Shown: in pieces, positions 16,945 through 24,893 of the stretch
Numbering within the stretch: position 1 is the first letter of the stretch
Layout: each line of letters starts with the position of its first letter
From: Bradyrhizobium sp. 190
GTDB taxonomy: Bacteria; Pseudomonadota; Alphaproteobacteria; Rhizobiales; Xanthobacteraceae
NCBI RefSeq assembly: GCF_023073415.1
Contig: NZ_JADPJL010000068.1
Span: forward strand, 124,001 to 188,000
DNA length: 64,000 nt
Direction: 5' to 3'
Notes under the pieces: model-generated
Told to the model about the DNA's origin: nothing
Seen by the model: only the letters and a program-made list of their open reading frames with translations
Database searches by the model: none
Position numbers and translations under genes: made by a program

Positions 16945-16962
16945 TGTAAGTATACTGTCAAT
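16945..16962. promoter_or_regulatory. Candidate MarR operator, site 2 (divergent promoter)
   Basis: TGTAAGTATACTGTCAAT lies between the start of the isomerase operon (16883, leftward) and the dioxygenase gene (16996, rightward). The core AGTATACT is palindromic, and the flanks extend the dyad imperfectly as TTG-N2-AGTATACT-N2-CAA. The same core and right flank occur at 11597-11614. One protein bound here could control both directions. Confidence 0.65.
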
Positions 16963-16995
16963 CATGAACCAATAAAGAATGACGGGAGGCTGACC

Positions 16996-18036
16996 ATGGA
17001 AGCCGTGCAGAAGACCCCGGAACGCGAGGCGTTCTACAAGAAGATTGACGGCGAGAATCTTTCCGCGCTGTGGAACGTGCTGGGCGATCTCGTCACGCCG
17101 GAGCCACGAAGCGCCTGCCGGCCGCATCTGTGGAAGTTCGATTCCATCCGCGATTATATGACCGAAGCCGGCAAGCTGATCACCGCCAAGGAAGCCGAGC
17201 GGCGGGTGCTGGTGCTGGAAAACCCCGGCCTGCGCGGCCAGTCGAAGGTTACGACCTCGCTGTTTGCCGGCGTGCAGATGGTGGTCCCGGGCGACGTCGC
17301 CCCGGCGCACCGGCACAGCCAGTCGGCGCTGCGCTTCGTGCTCGAAGGCAAGGGCGCCCATACCACCGTCGACGGCGAGCGCACCGCGATGGAGCCCGGC
17401 GATTTCGTCATCACGCCCTCGATGACCTGGCACGACCATTCCAACGAAACATCCGAACCGATGTTCTGGCTCGACGGGCTCGACATCCCGATGGTGCAAT
17501 TCTTCGACGCCTCCTTTGCCGAAGGATCGAACGAAGACCAGCAGAAGATCAGTAAGCCGGCCGGCGACAGCTTTGCGCGCTACGGCCACAATCTGCTGCC
17601 GGTCGACGAGAAGCGCAAATCCAAGACCTCGCCGATCTTCAACTATCCCTACAGCTACACCCGCGAGGCGCTGGAGCTGGCCAAGACGCGCAACGAATGG
17701 GACGCCTGCCACGGGCTGAAGCTGAAATTCTCCAATCCCGAGACCGGCGATTTTGCGATGCCGACGATCGGCACCTTCATCCAGCTATTGCCAAAAGGCT
17801 TCAAGACCGCGCGCTATCGCGCGACCGATGCCACCGTGTTCGCGGCGATCGAAGGCAAGGGCCGCACCAGAATCGGCGACCAGACGTTTGAATGGGGCGC
17901 GCGCGATTTGTTCGTGGTGCCGAGCTGGCACTGGGTCACGCATGAGGCCGACACCGACGCGGTGCTGTTCTCGTTCTCCGACCGCCCGGTGCAGCAGAAG
18001 CTCGATTTGTTCCGCGAAGATCGCGGGAATGCGTGA
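16996..18036 (+). CDS. Gentisate 1,2-dioxygenase
   Basis: This 346-residue bicupin iron enzyme cleaves gentisate to maleylpyruvate. The first cupin holds the metal ligands HRH (His105, His107) in PAHRHSQSALRFVLEG and His146 in MTWHDHSNE, with the conserved acidic and glycine residues between. A second cupin-like domain at the C-terminus ends in FVVPSWHWVTHEA. Length and motif order match the GtdA/NagI family. The start ATG has GGGAGG seven bases upstream. It is a single gene followed by a family A palindrome. The next enzyme of the pathway, fumarylpyruvate hydrolase, is not in this window. Confidence 0.95.
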   Translation: MEAVQKTPEREAFYKKIDGENLSALWNVLGDLVTPEPRSACRPHLWKFDSIRDYMTEAGKLITAKEAERRVLVLENPGLRGQSKVTTSLFAGVQMVVPGDVAPAHRHSQSALRFVLEGKGAHTTVDGERTAMEPGDFVITPSMTWHDHSNETSEPMFWLDGLDIPMVQFFDASFAEGSNEDQQKISKPAGDSFARYGHNLLPVDEKRKSKTSPIFNYPYSYTREALELAKTRNEWDACHGLKLKFSNPETGDFAMPTIGTFIQLLPKGFKTARYRATDATVFAAIEGKGRTRIGDQTFEWGARDLFVVPSWHWVTHEADTDAVLFSFSDRPVQQKLDLFREDRGNA

Positions 18037-18050
18037 GGGGTACCAAGAAC

Positions 18051-18140
18051 CGTAGGGTGGGCAAAGGAGCGTCAGCGACGTGCCCACCACCGGTGGCTCC
18101 ACGCGCAATGGTGGGCACGCTACGCTTTGCCCACCCTACG
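18051..18140. repeat. Palindromic repeat, family A (copy 2)
   Basis: The arms CGTAGGGTGGGCAAAG and CTTTGCCCACCCTACG bracket GTGCCCACC and GGTGGGCAC segments. It sits between the convergent dioxygenase and ABC permease genes and ends four bases before the permease stop. Confidence 0.88.
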
Positions 18141-18144
18141 TGCA

Positions 18145-18984
18145 TCACCGCCAGTGCAGCAACCGCGCCTCCAGCACGTTGATCGCCTTCCCCACCGCCA
18201 GCCCGAACAGCGACAGGATCACGACACCGGCCAGCAACTGATCGGTCTGCATGAGGTTGCCGGCCTGCAGCACGAAGGCGCCGATGCCGAACTGGGCACC
18301 GATCATTTCGGCGCTGACGACGAGCAGCAGCGCGACTGACGCCGTGATGCGAAAGCCCGCAAGGATCGAGGGCAGCGCGCCCGGCCAGATCACGCGCCGC
18401 ACGATGGCGTGGAACGGCACATTGAAACTCTGCGCCATCCGGATCAGGTTGCGCGGCACCGCGTCGACGCCGCTATAGACCGAGATCGCGGTGGAGAAGA
18501 ACACGCCAAGCGCAATGGTCGCGATCTTCGGCTCCTCGCCGATCCCGAGCCAGAGGATCAACAGCGGCAACAGCGCGATCTTCGGAATCGGAAACAACGC
18601 CGAGATGAAGGTGATGCCGACGCCGCGCGCCAGCGTCGACAGCCCGATTGCAAAGCCTGTGATCACGCCGGCCACGGTGCCGAGCAGCCAGCCGCTGCCG
18701 ATGCGAACGACCGAAGCCGATACATGCTGCCAGAGCGCACCTGACATCGCGAGCTTGTAGATCGCGACCGCAATCGCTGAAGGCGCCGGCAGGAACAGCG
18801 GATTGACCCAGCCGGCGCTGCCGGCGAGTTGCCACAGCGCGATGACAAGCGCGAGCGCGATCCAGCCGGAATAACGCCCCGCCCTTGGTACAAAGCCGGC
18901 ACCGCGAAAGGCGACCGGCCGGGCTTCGGTTGCGGGATCGTCCTGCGGTGCGCGCTCAAGCATGCTGCACCTCGCGCTCGGCAT
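18145..18984 (-). CDS. ABC transporter permease, NitT/TauT (SsuC-like) family
   Basis: This 279-residue inner-membrane protein has six hydrophobic segments. The cytoplasmic loop motif is seen as AQSFNVPFHAIVRRVIWPGALPSILAGFRI, the E-A-A-like coupling helix of nitrate/sulfonate/taurine importers. The ATG at 18984 has AGGAGG eight bases upstream and overlaps the ATPase gene by 29 bases. An alternative ATG at 18963 also has a site. It is the last gene of the transporter group. The substrate could be a sulfonate, an aromatic or another organic acid. Confidence 0.92.
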   Translation of the reverse strand: MPSARCSMLERAPQDDPATEARPVAFRGAGFVPRAGRYSGWIALALVIALWQLAGSAGWVNPLFLPAPSAIAVAIYKLAMSGALWQHVSASVVRIGSGWLLGTVAGVITGFAIGLSTLARGVGITFISALFPIPKIALLPLLILWLGIGEEPKIATIALGVFFSTAISVYSGVDAVPRNLIRMAQSFNVPFHAIVRRVIWPGALPSILAGFRITASVALLLVVSAEMIGAQFGIGAFVLQAGNLMQTDQLLAGVVILSLFGLAVGKAINVLEARLLHWR

Positions 18985-19729
18985 CGATCGCCTCCTCGCG
19001 GATCAGCGACCACAGATCGTTCTGCAGCGCCAGCAACTTGCCGCGCGCATCGATCGCACCGCGCTCGGCGCGCGTCATCGGGATTTCGACGATCTCCCTG
19101 ACGCGCCCCGGACGGCGCGACAGCACCACGATACGGTCGGCAAGCCGCACCGCTTCCTCCAGATTATGCGTGACATAGACCGCGCCCATTGCGCCATCGG
19201 CCAGCAGGCGAATGAAATCCTCCATCAGCAATTCGCGGGTCTGCGAATCCAGCGCCGACAGCGGCTCGTCCATCAGGAGAATCGCCGGCCGCACCGCGAG
19301 CGCCCGCGCGATGCCGACGCGCTGGCGCATGCCGCCGGAGAGTTGTTTTGGATAGGCGCCGCGGAAATCCGACAAGCCCGTCCGACGCAGCGCGTCATCG
19401 ACGACGGCGCGGCGCGCGGCGGCATCAAGCGCGGTATGAACCAGCGGAAATTCGACATTCGCTTCCACTGTGCACCACGGCAGCAGCGCGAAATCCTGGA
19501 ACACAAAGGTCAGCGGATTGAGGCTGTCGGCCGGCGGCGCACCGCACAGCTCCGCCCTTCCCTCGCTTGGCCGCAGCAGCCCGCCAAGGATCGACAGCAG
19601 CGTGCTCTTGCCGCAACCGGAGGGGCCCACGATCGCGACCACCTCGCCGGAGGCAACCGTGAACGACACGCGATCGAGCACGTCGAGCCCGCCGAAGCGG
19701 TGGCTGATTTGATGTGCGATCAGGTCCAT
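18956..19729 (-). CDS. ABC transporter ATP-binding protein, NitT/TauT family
   Basis: This 257-residue ATPase has Walker A GPSGCGKST, a Q-loop in TFVFQDFALLPW, the signature LSGGMRQRVGIARAL, Walker B ILLMDEPLSALD and the H-loop YVTHNLEEA. It is the usual length for SsuB/TauB-like subunits. The ATG at 19729 is chosen because the 101 in-frame residues upstream are translated from a palindromic repeat (family C). It energises the adjacent permease. The repeat between this gene and the binding-protein gene may adjust relative expression. Confidence 0.93.
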   Translation of the reverse strand: MDLIAHQISHRFGGLDVLDRVSFTVASGEVVAIVGPSGCGKSTLLSILGGLLRPSEGRAELCGAPPADSLNPLTFVFQDFALLPWCTVEANVEFPLVHTALDAAARRAVVDDALRRTGLSDFRGAYPKQLSGGMRQRVGIARALAVRPAILLMDEPLSALDSQTRELLMEDFIRLLADGAMGAVYVTHNLEEAVRLADRIVVLSRRPGRVREIVEIPMTRAERGAIDARGKLLALQNDLWSLIREEAIDAEREVQHA

Positions 19730-19740
19730 TTTGTCTTTCG

Positions 19741-19881
19741 AGCCTTGCTCCGCTGCGCTCCCTCTCCCGCTTGCGGGGTTGGGGTGGGGGTGTCTCCTCA
19801 GATACCGCCCGAATGGATAGAGTTCCCCCACCCGCCGCGCTCTAACGAGCGCGTCGACCTCCCCCGCAAGCGGGAGAGGTA
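19741..19881. repeat. Palindromic repeat, family C
   Basis: The left part contains CCCTCTCCCGCTTGCGGGG and the right part CCCCCGCAAGCGGGAGAGG, in inverted orientation around about 90 bases. The element lies inside the transporter operon, between binding protein and ATPase genes. It is a single copy here, although family D at 60591 has a similar design. Confidence 0.8.
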
Positions 19882-19890
19882 AGAACACCC

Positions 19891-20895
19891 TCAATCCGCC
19901 TTCACATATTCCTTCGCGATGATCGCGTCCGCCGCAAACCCCTTGTCGACAAAACCCTGCTCCTGCAGCCACGCGATCTGGTTGTCGACGTTCTTGACGT
20001 CGAGCTTGCCCTCGGGATCGATATAGGCGCAATTGCCAACCACCTGCTCCAGCGGCAAATTGGTGTATTTTGCGATGATTTCCAGCAACGGCTTTGTCTT
20101 GTCGTTGATATCAGCCTTGCCGTCCTTCACGGAAGCCAGGATCACGTCATGATATTCGCGGTCGGCACGCACCAGCGCGGCGAGAAGCTTGGTCACCATT
20201 GCCTTGTTGGTCAGTGTCTTCGGCGAGGCGAACACCGCCCCCAACTGCCACGGTGTTTCGTCGCCGACCCAGCCGAGGAACTTTGCTCCGCCGGAATCCA
20301 CCAGCGACCGCGCGGTCGATATCGGCAGCAATGCCGCATCGACGGTTTCGCCCTTGAGCGCCGCCGCGGCATTCGACAGCGACTGCAGCGGCAGCACTTT
20401 CACGTCCGCGAGCTTGAAGCCGTATTTGTCGGCGAGCAGGCCGAGCGAATAATGAAAGCTGGAGCCGACCTGCGTCACCGCGATGCGCTTGCCCGCCAGG
20501 TCCTTCGGCGTCTTCAGACCGGCCGCATAGGCGTTGTTGCTGGCGAAGTAGCCGATCAGCGGATAGCCCGCCTTCTCGCGGCTCATGCCGCCGATCACCT
20601 TCAGCGTGCCCTTGCCGGCAAGATTGTAGAGCCCGGCGGTAAACGCCGTGATGCCGAAATCGACGTCGCCAGAGGTCGTCGCCACCGCGATCGGCTGCGC
20701 CGCGTCGAAGAATTTCAGTTCGATATCGAGGCCTGCTTCGCGGAAATAACCCTTGTCCTGCGCGATGAACACCGGCGCCGAGGACGACAGCCGGAGCACG
20801 CCAATTTTGGCCTTTTGCGCGTCCTCAGCCCGAGCGATCCCGCCCGCCGCAACTGCCAACAGACCCGCCAGCGCGAGCCGTGCAAACTTCATCAT
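19891..20895 (-). CDS. ABC transporter substrate-binding protein, NitT/TauT family
   Basis: This is a 334-residue periplasmic protein. The signal peptide is MMKFARLALAGLLAVAAGG, cleaved near IARAEDA. The mature start KIGVLRLSSSAPVFIAQDKG, then GYFREAGLDIELKFF and a DVDFGI segment, are typical of SsuA/TauA-like binding proteins. ATG 20895 follows GGAGGGAACGGG; upstream in-frame residues come from a palindromic repeat. It works with the ATPase and permease downstream. The ligand is unknown; sulfonates, taurine, nitrate-like ions and aromatic acids are all bound by members of this family. Confidence 0.92.
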   Translation of the reverse strand: MMKFARLALAGLLAVAAGGIARAEDAQKAKIGVLRLSSSAPVFIAQDKGYFREAGLDIELKFFDAAQPIAVATTSGDVDFGITAFTAGLYNLAGKGTLKVIGGMSREKAGYPLIGYFASNNAYAAGLKTPKDLAGKRIAVTQVGSSFHYSLGLLADKYGFKLADVKVLPLQSLSNAAAALKGETVDAALLPISTARSLVDSGGAKFLGWVGDETPWQLGAVFASPKTLTNKAMVTKLLAALVRADREYHDVILASVKDGKADINDKTKPLLEIIAKYTNLPLEQVVGNCAYIDPEGKLDVKNVDNQIAWLQEQGFVDKGFAADAIIAKEYVKAD

Positions 20896-20935
20896 CCCGT
20901 TCCCTCCGCCTTTTCTTGTCATAGCCCATCTACAT

Positions 20936-21046
20936 GGGTCGTCGCAGGGACCCATACGCCGCGGCCTTTCGTTGGGCACCCGGGCAGACGACTTTTGCTA
21001 ATACACAGCCCTGTGGTTATGGGTCCCTGCGTTCGCAGGGACGACG
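20936..21046. repeat. Palindromic repeat, family B (copy 2)
   Basis: The right arm ATGGGTCCCTGCGTTCGCAG is intact. The left arm is shortened to GTCGTCGCAGGGACCCATAC. It separates the FAD oxidoreductase gene from the binding-protein gene within the same transcription direction. Confidence 0.82.
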
Positions 21047-21078
21047 TAGCATATTTCATCCCGTCGTAACGCATCGCT

Positions 21079-22443
21079 CTACAACCCCTCGGGCACCTTC
21101 TGATCCCGCCCGATGAACGCGCCCTGTTGTTTCAGGCTTTGTTGCAACTTTTCAACCGCAATGTCGCGCGGAATCGTATTGCCCGACAGCGCCAGCGCCG
21201 CCGCCGTGCCTGCCGCCTCCCCCATCGCAAAGCAGGCGCCGGAGACCCGCGCTGCCGACTGGCCGTCATGGGTCATCGAGGCGCAGCGCCCGGCCATCAG
21301 GAGATTGTCTATGCCTTCGGGCACCAGCATGCGATACGGCAATTCGTTGAAGCCGCGCGATTCCGGGATCGGCGGGAACTTGAAGATCACATCGCCCGCG
21401 ACATGCTGCTCCATCGGCCAGCCATTGACGCCGATGGAATCCGGGAAAGAAGCGCAGCCGAGCACGTCCTCACCCGACAGCATGTAGCCGCCGATCACAC
21501 GCCGCGTCTCGCGGATGCCGAGCTGCGGCGGCAAATCGACGATGTAGGATTTTTCGAAGCCGGGCACCGTGCGCAGGAATTCGAACGCCTGCAGCGCCTG
21601 CCGCCGTCCCTCGATTTCACCGCGCGTCATCTGCTCGGGATCGATCCCGCTGACCGCCGTGCCGTCCTCCCGCGCAAGCTGAGTAAAATTCACCCGCCAT
21701 TCAATCGCCGACCGCTGCGGCCGTATGATCGCGGTCTTGCGGGGAAAGTGATGCGTGCCCGCGGCTTCCGCCTTTTCCATCAGCGCCGGGATCGTCCGCC
21801 AGGCCTCGCCGGCCTTCTCGGGATCGATGCCATTGAGCCGGAACATCATCGAGGGATAGAGCATGCTGCCGGCATTGTCGCCGACTTCAAACGGCGCCCC
21901 CGCCCAGGCCGCGAGATCGCCATCGCCCGAGCAGTCGATGAAGATGCCGGCGCGCACCGCCTGACGCCCGGCCTTGGTCTCCACCATCAGCACGTTGATG
22001 TGCCTCTCGTCCTGCATCACCACGCCTGCGCCCAGCGCATGAAAGAGAATGTCGACCTTGTGGGCGGCGAGCAAATCATCCGCGGCGATCTTGTAGGCCG
22101 CCGTGTCATAGGCCTGCGCAAAGATCTTGCCGAGGATCAGATGCGGCGCGTTGAGCCCATCGAGCCGGTCGATCCGCGCGAGCAGATCGGAGGCGATGCC
22201 CTGCACCACCCGGCGCATCTCGCCATGGACGTTGGCGTGCAGCCCGCAGAAATTCGTCACGCCTGCGGCCGTCCCCATGCCGCCGAGAAAGCCGTAACGC
22301 TCGATCAGCAATGTACGGCGGCCCGCGCGCGCGGCAGCCACCGCGGCGGCGATGCCGGCAGGACCTCCACCGAGGACGGCGACTTCATATTCGCCGTACA
22401 GCGGAATCTGGCGAGCGGGTTCTTCAATGGTTTTGGCCGACAC
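21079..22443 (-). CDS. FAD-dependent oxidoreductase
   Basis: This 454-residue flavoprotein has the N-terminal dinucleotide-binding motif VLGGGPAGIAAAVAAARAG followed by LLIERYGFLGGMGTAAGVTN, a pattern of the FAD_oxidored (PF12831) family. IDCSGDGDLAAWAGAPFE appears mid-protein and LLMAGRCASMTHDGQSAARV near the end. The start is a GTG. It is first in a leftward group with a NitT/TauT transporter and faces a LysR gene, suggesting an inducible catabolic function. The substrate is unknown. Confidence 0.87.
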   Translation of the reverse strand: MSAKTIEEPARQIPLYGEYEVAVLGGGPAGIAAAVAAARAGRRTLLIERYGFLGGMGTAAGVTNFCGLHANVHGEMRRVVQGIASDLLARIDRLDGLNAPHLILGKIFAQAYDTAAYKIAADDLLAAHKVDILFHALGAGVVMQDERHINVLMVETKAGRQAVRAGIFIDCSGDGDLAAWAGAPFEVGDNAGSMLYPSMMFRLNGIDPEKAGEAWRTIPALMEKAEAAGTHHFPRKTAIIRPQRSAIEWRVNFTQLAREDGTAVSGIDPEQMTRGEIEGRRQALQAFEFLRTVPGFEKSYIVDLPPQLGIRETRRVIGGYMLSGEDVLGCASFPDSIGVNGWPMEQHVAGDVIFKFPPIPESRGFNELPYRMLVPEGIDNLLMAGRCASMTHDGQSAARVSGACFAMGEAAGTAAALALSGNTIPRDIAVEKLQQSLKQQGAFIGRDQKVPEGL

Positions 22444-22532
22444 GGCAGCGATCCCATCCCTGATGATTTTTGTTTCGCGGGACTATGAATTAACGCGAAG
22501 CGGACTACAATCCGGCAAATTGTGCGATCAGC

Positions 22533-22549
22533 TTTCTCGAATCGAGAAA
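22533..22549. promoter_or_regulatory. Perfect palindrome before the LysR gene, candidate LTTR box
   Basis: TTTCTCGA-A-TCGAGAAA is a perfect 17-base palindrome with the T-N11-A character of LysR-type sites. It ends five bases before the LysR ATG, over the ribosome-binding position, and lies in the 111-base region shared with the divergent oxidoreductase gene. Negative autoregulation is a reasonable inference. Confidence 0.6.
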
Positions 22550-22554
22550 AGTAG

Positions 22555-23439
22555 ATGGATACGCTCGTCAATCTCCAGGCCTTTCTGGCGACCGCCGACG
22601 CCGCCGGCTTCTCGGCTGCCGCCCGCAAATTGAAAGTCTCGACCTCGGTCGTGGCAAAGCGCGTCACCCAGCTCGAAGATCAAATCGGCATCGCGCTGTT
22701 TCATCGATCGACCCGTCAATTGCGATTGACCGAAGCCGGACAGCAGTATGTGCATCGCGCCCGCGGCGTGGTGGCTGACGTCGGCGACCTTCTGTCGCGC
22801 ATGGGCGAAAAGGACCATGATCTGATCGATCACCTGCGCATCAAGGCGCCGACATCGCTGACCATCGCCCGGCTTGCCGATGTGTTCAGCGCCTTCCAGA
22901 CCGAAAATCCGCGGCTGAAACTGGAAGTCGTGCTGATTGACCGGCCGGTCGATCCGGTCACGGAAGGTTTTGACGTTGCCATCGGCGCATTCCCGCATTC
23001 GTTCGGGGGTGTCGTCGATGAACCCTTGTGCGCACTCAAGCGCCTGCTGTGCGCAGCGCCCACATATCTCAAATCACACGGCACGCCGCGGCACCCGCGC
23101 GATCTGGTCGAGCACCGCTGCCTGAGCTTTCTTCCCACCGGGCCGGAGTGGATATTCGACGGCCCCCGCGGCCGCATCACCATTCAGGTACGGCCGCTGT
23201 TGAATTCGAACGAGGGCCATGTGCTGGTGAAAAGCGCGATCGCCGGAAACGGCATTGCTTTCATTTCGCAGTATCTCGCGGCCGACGCGCTGCGCGACGG
23301 CTCGCTGCAGGTGGTGCTTCCGGAATTCCCGATTCCCGATTTGTGGGTCAAGGCGACGATCCCCGAGCGACGCGTCAATGCGGCCGCCGTGCAGGCGCTG
23401 CTTCAGCAACTGAAACGCGCGCTCGCGCCGGCGCTATAA
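22555..23439 (+). CDS. LysR family transcriptional regulator
   Basis: This 294-residue protein has an N-terminal winged helix-turn-helix (MDTLVNLQAFLATADAAGFS ... KVSTSVVAKRVTQLEDQIG). The C-terminal periplasmic-binding-like effector domain shows DVAIGAF and the late segment SAIAGNGIAFISQYLAADAL. It is divergent from the FAD oxidoreductase/ABC transporter group and probably controls it. No strong Shine-Dalgarno is present because a palindrome occupies that region. The effector is unknown. Confidence 0.94.
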   Translation: MDTLVNLQAFLATADAAGFSAAARKLKVSTSVVAKRVTQLEDQIGIALFHRSTRQLRLTEAGQQYVHRARGVVADVGDLLSRMGEKDHDLIDHLRIKAPTSLTIARLADVFSAFQTENPRLKLEVVLIDRPVDPVTEGFDVAIGAFPHSFGGVVDEPLCALKRLLCAAPTYLKSHGTPRHPRDLVEHRCLSFLPTGPEWIFDGPRGRITIQVRPLLNSNEGHVLVKSAIAGNGIAFISQYLAADALRDGSLQVVLPEFPIPDLWVKATIPERRVNAAAVQALLQQLKRALAPAL

Positions 23440-23466
23440 AACGCGGATGATGCAGACCGCCCTCGC

Positions 23467-24273
23467 TTACGTTCCGACCTGCAGCGGCGAAGTCAGCTTG
23501 CGCAACGCCGCGATCACCGAGAGCGCCGTAATGCGTCCTGTCCTCGGATTCTCCGACGGGACGTTCTCGATCGACATCGTGAACGAAGCCGAGTCAGCTT
23601 CGACCCTGATCTGATGACAGTTCCGCGTCACGGCCGGATCGGCCCAGATTTCGATCGTGGTGCGATCGGGGCCGATGCCTGCGAGCGACAACGCCGCCAC
23701 CACATTGACGTTGGCCGGAAAGGCCGCGGCCGCGTCGCGCGCCGAGCCCTTGAAAACGCACAGGGCGGAAGTCAGCCCCTCCATCGAAATTCCGTTCTCG
23801 ACGAGATAGGGCGCGCCGGCGAGACCTCCGGGCGGCTTGCGCGTCACCATCTGCACCGAATGGATAGTGCCTTCGGCAGCAGCCGAAACCGCGTCGAAGC
23901 CGATCAAGGCGCCGGTCGGCACGATGATCTGACCGCCATGCGCTTTGGCCAGTTCGATGAGATCGGGGCGCGGCAGCAAGGCGCTGGCGCTGAGCACCAT
24001 GACCTGCCTGCCTGCGGTCAGCATCGGCCGGCAGATCTGATCGAGGATCGCGGCCGGTGCGCATTCGACGACAAGATCGGCGTGGGCGGGCAGTTCATGG
24101 AGCGAGATCAGCGGGCAGGCGATACCTTCGCGATCAAGCCAGGCTTGCGCCTTCGCCTGATCCCTTGCCACGACCGCCGCGAGCGAAAGGCCTGGCAAAC
24201 CTTGCGCCAGCTTGCGCGCCACGGTTTTGCCGATCTCCCCCAGCCCGGCGATGGCGATACGTTTCGATGGCAA
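23467..24273 (-). CDS. Aspartate dehydrogenase family protein (NadX-like)
   Basis: This 268-residue NAD(P)-dependent enzyme has the N-terminal Rossmann motif IAIAGLGEIGKTVARKLA, VECAPAAI, and the C-terminal DUF108 domain with NVNVVAALSLAGIGPDRTTIE. Family members deaminate L-aspartate to iminoaspartate or oxaloacetate. No ATG gives the family N-terminus. The best start is TTG at 24273 (LPSKRIAIAGLG), preceded by CAGGAGCACC. A longer frame to 24414 lacks support. It is not beside nadA or nadC, so a catabolic or D-amino-acid role is possible. Confidence 0.85.
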   Translation of the reverse strand: MPSKRIAIAGLGEIGKTVARKLAQGLPGLSLAAVVARDQAKAQAWLDREGIACPLISLHELPAHADLVVECAPAAILDQICRPMLTAGRQVMVLSASALLPRPDLIELAKAHGGQIIVPTGALIGFDAVSAAAEGTIHSVQMVTRKPPGGLAGAPYLVENGISMEGLTSALCVFKGSARDAAAAFPANVNVVAALSLAGIGPDRTTIEIWADPAVTRNCHQIRVEADSASFTMSIENVPSENPRTGRITALSVIAALRKLTSPLQVGT

Positions 24274-24299
24274 GCTGTGGTGCTCCTGTGATCGCGGCT

Positions 24300-24599
24300 T
24301 CAGTCCCGTTCTCGGTCTTGGGCTGCATGAAATATGCCGAGGATCAACACCTCGTCGGTATCGGCAGCATCGAGTTGATAGACAATAATATAGGGCAGGC
24401 CACGCACCACCCATTCATGGGTGCCCGGTACGCGGCCGACATGTCCCATGCGTGGAAATTCAGCCAACTGTTCGGCAGCCAGACGGATGCGGGCGATCAC
24501 CTGCGTGGCTGCGACGGGATTTCGATCTCCGATGTAGCTGTAAATTGCGGCAATGTGTTCTCGCGCTTCCGCGGTGAAGCGCAGCTTTACAGGCCGCAT
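24300..24599 (-). CDS. Type II toxin, RelE/ParE family
   Basis: This 99-residue toxin-like protein contains LRFTAEAREHIAAIYSYI, ATQVIARIRLAAEQLAEFP, and the characteristic GTHEWVVRGLPYIIVYQLD strand pair followed by EVLILGIFHAAQDR. These match ParE-type toxins, which act on DNA gyrase, more than RelE ribonucleases. ATG 24599 has GGAAG upstream. A TTG three codons earlier (24608) is possible. The gene overlaps the antitoxin gene by 13 bases, the usual order with the toxin second. Confidence 0.9.
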   Translation of the reverse strand: MRPVKLRFTAEAREHIAAIYSYIGDRNPVAATQVIARIRLAAEQLAEFPRMGHVGRVPGTHEWVVRGLPYIIVYQLDAADTDEVLILGIFHAAQDRERD

Positions 24600-24823
24600 G
24601 ACTTCCAAAGCGCCGCCATCTGCTCATCAGTTGCGAAAGTCCCTATTCCATCGCGAATATCGCGCTGGATGCGGGCGACCTCCTTCGCCTGAGCATCGGT
24701 CAAACGATAGCGGCTCGCGTCCTGCCGCTCCATTTCGAGCAGGACTTCCGCCGCGTCTTCCTGGCGCTCCTTGGGCCAGTGCCGAACCCGCTCAATGAGC
24801 GCCTCAAGATCTTTCGCTGTCAT
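24587..24823 (-). CDS. Type II antitoxin partner of the ParE-like toxin
   Basis: This 78-residue, mostly helical and charged protein begins MTAKDLEALIERVRHWPKER and contains LTDAQAKEVARIQRDIRDG. It matches a group of small antitoxins found with ParE toxins in rhizobia. No clear DNA-binding fold is visible, though autoregulation with the toxin is usual. A TATATT box lies only a few bases before the ATG, so the transcript may have a very short leader. It forms a self-contained two-gene module. Confidence 0.85.
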   Translation of the reverse strand: MTAKDLEALIERVRHWPKERQEDAAEVLLEMERQDASRYRLTDAQAKEVARIQRDIRDGIGTFATDEQMAALWKSCGL

Positions 24824-24893
24824 GGCTTCAATATAGCAAACTCTTCCAAATCCGCCACTGCCGTCTCAAACGTGTCTGTGCCAAGTAGGACAC

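Noticed and set aside
19730..20032. N-terminal extension of the ABC ATPase
   Set aside because: It is the translation of a palindromic repeat and of the end of the binding-protein gene.
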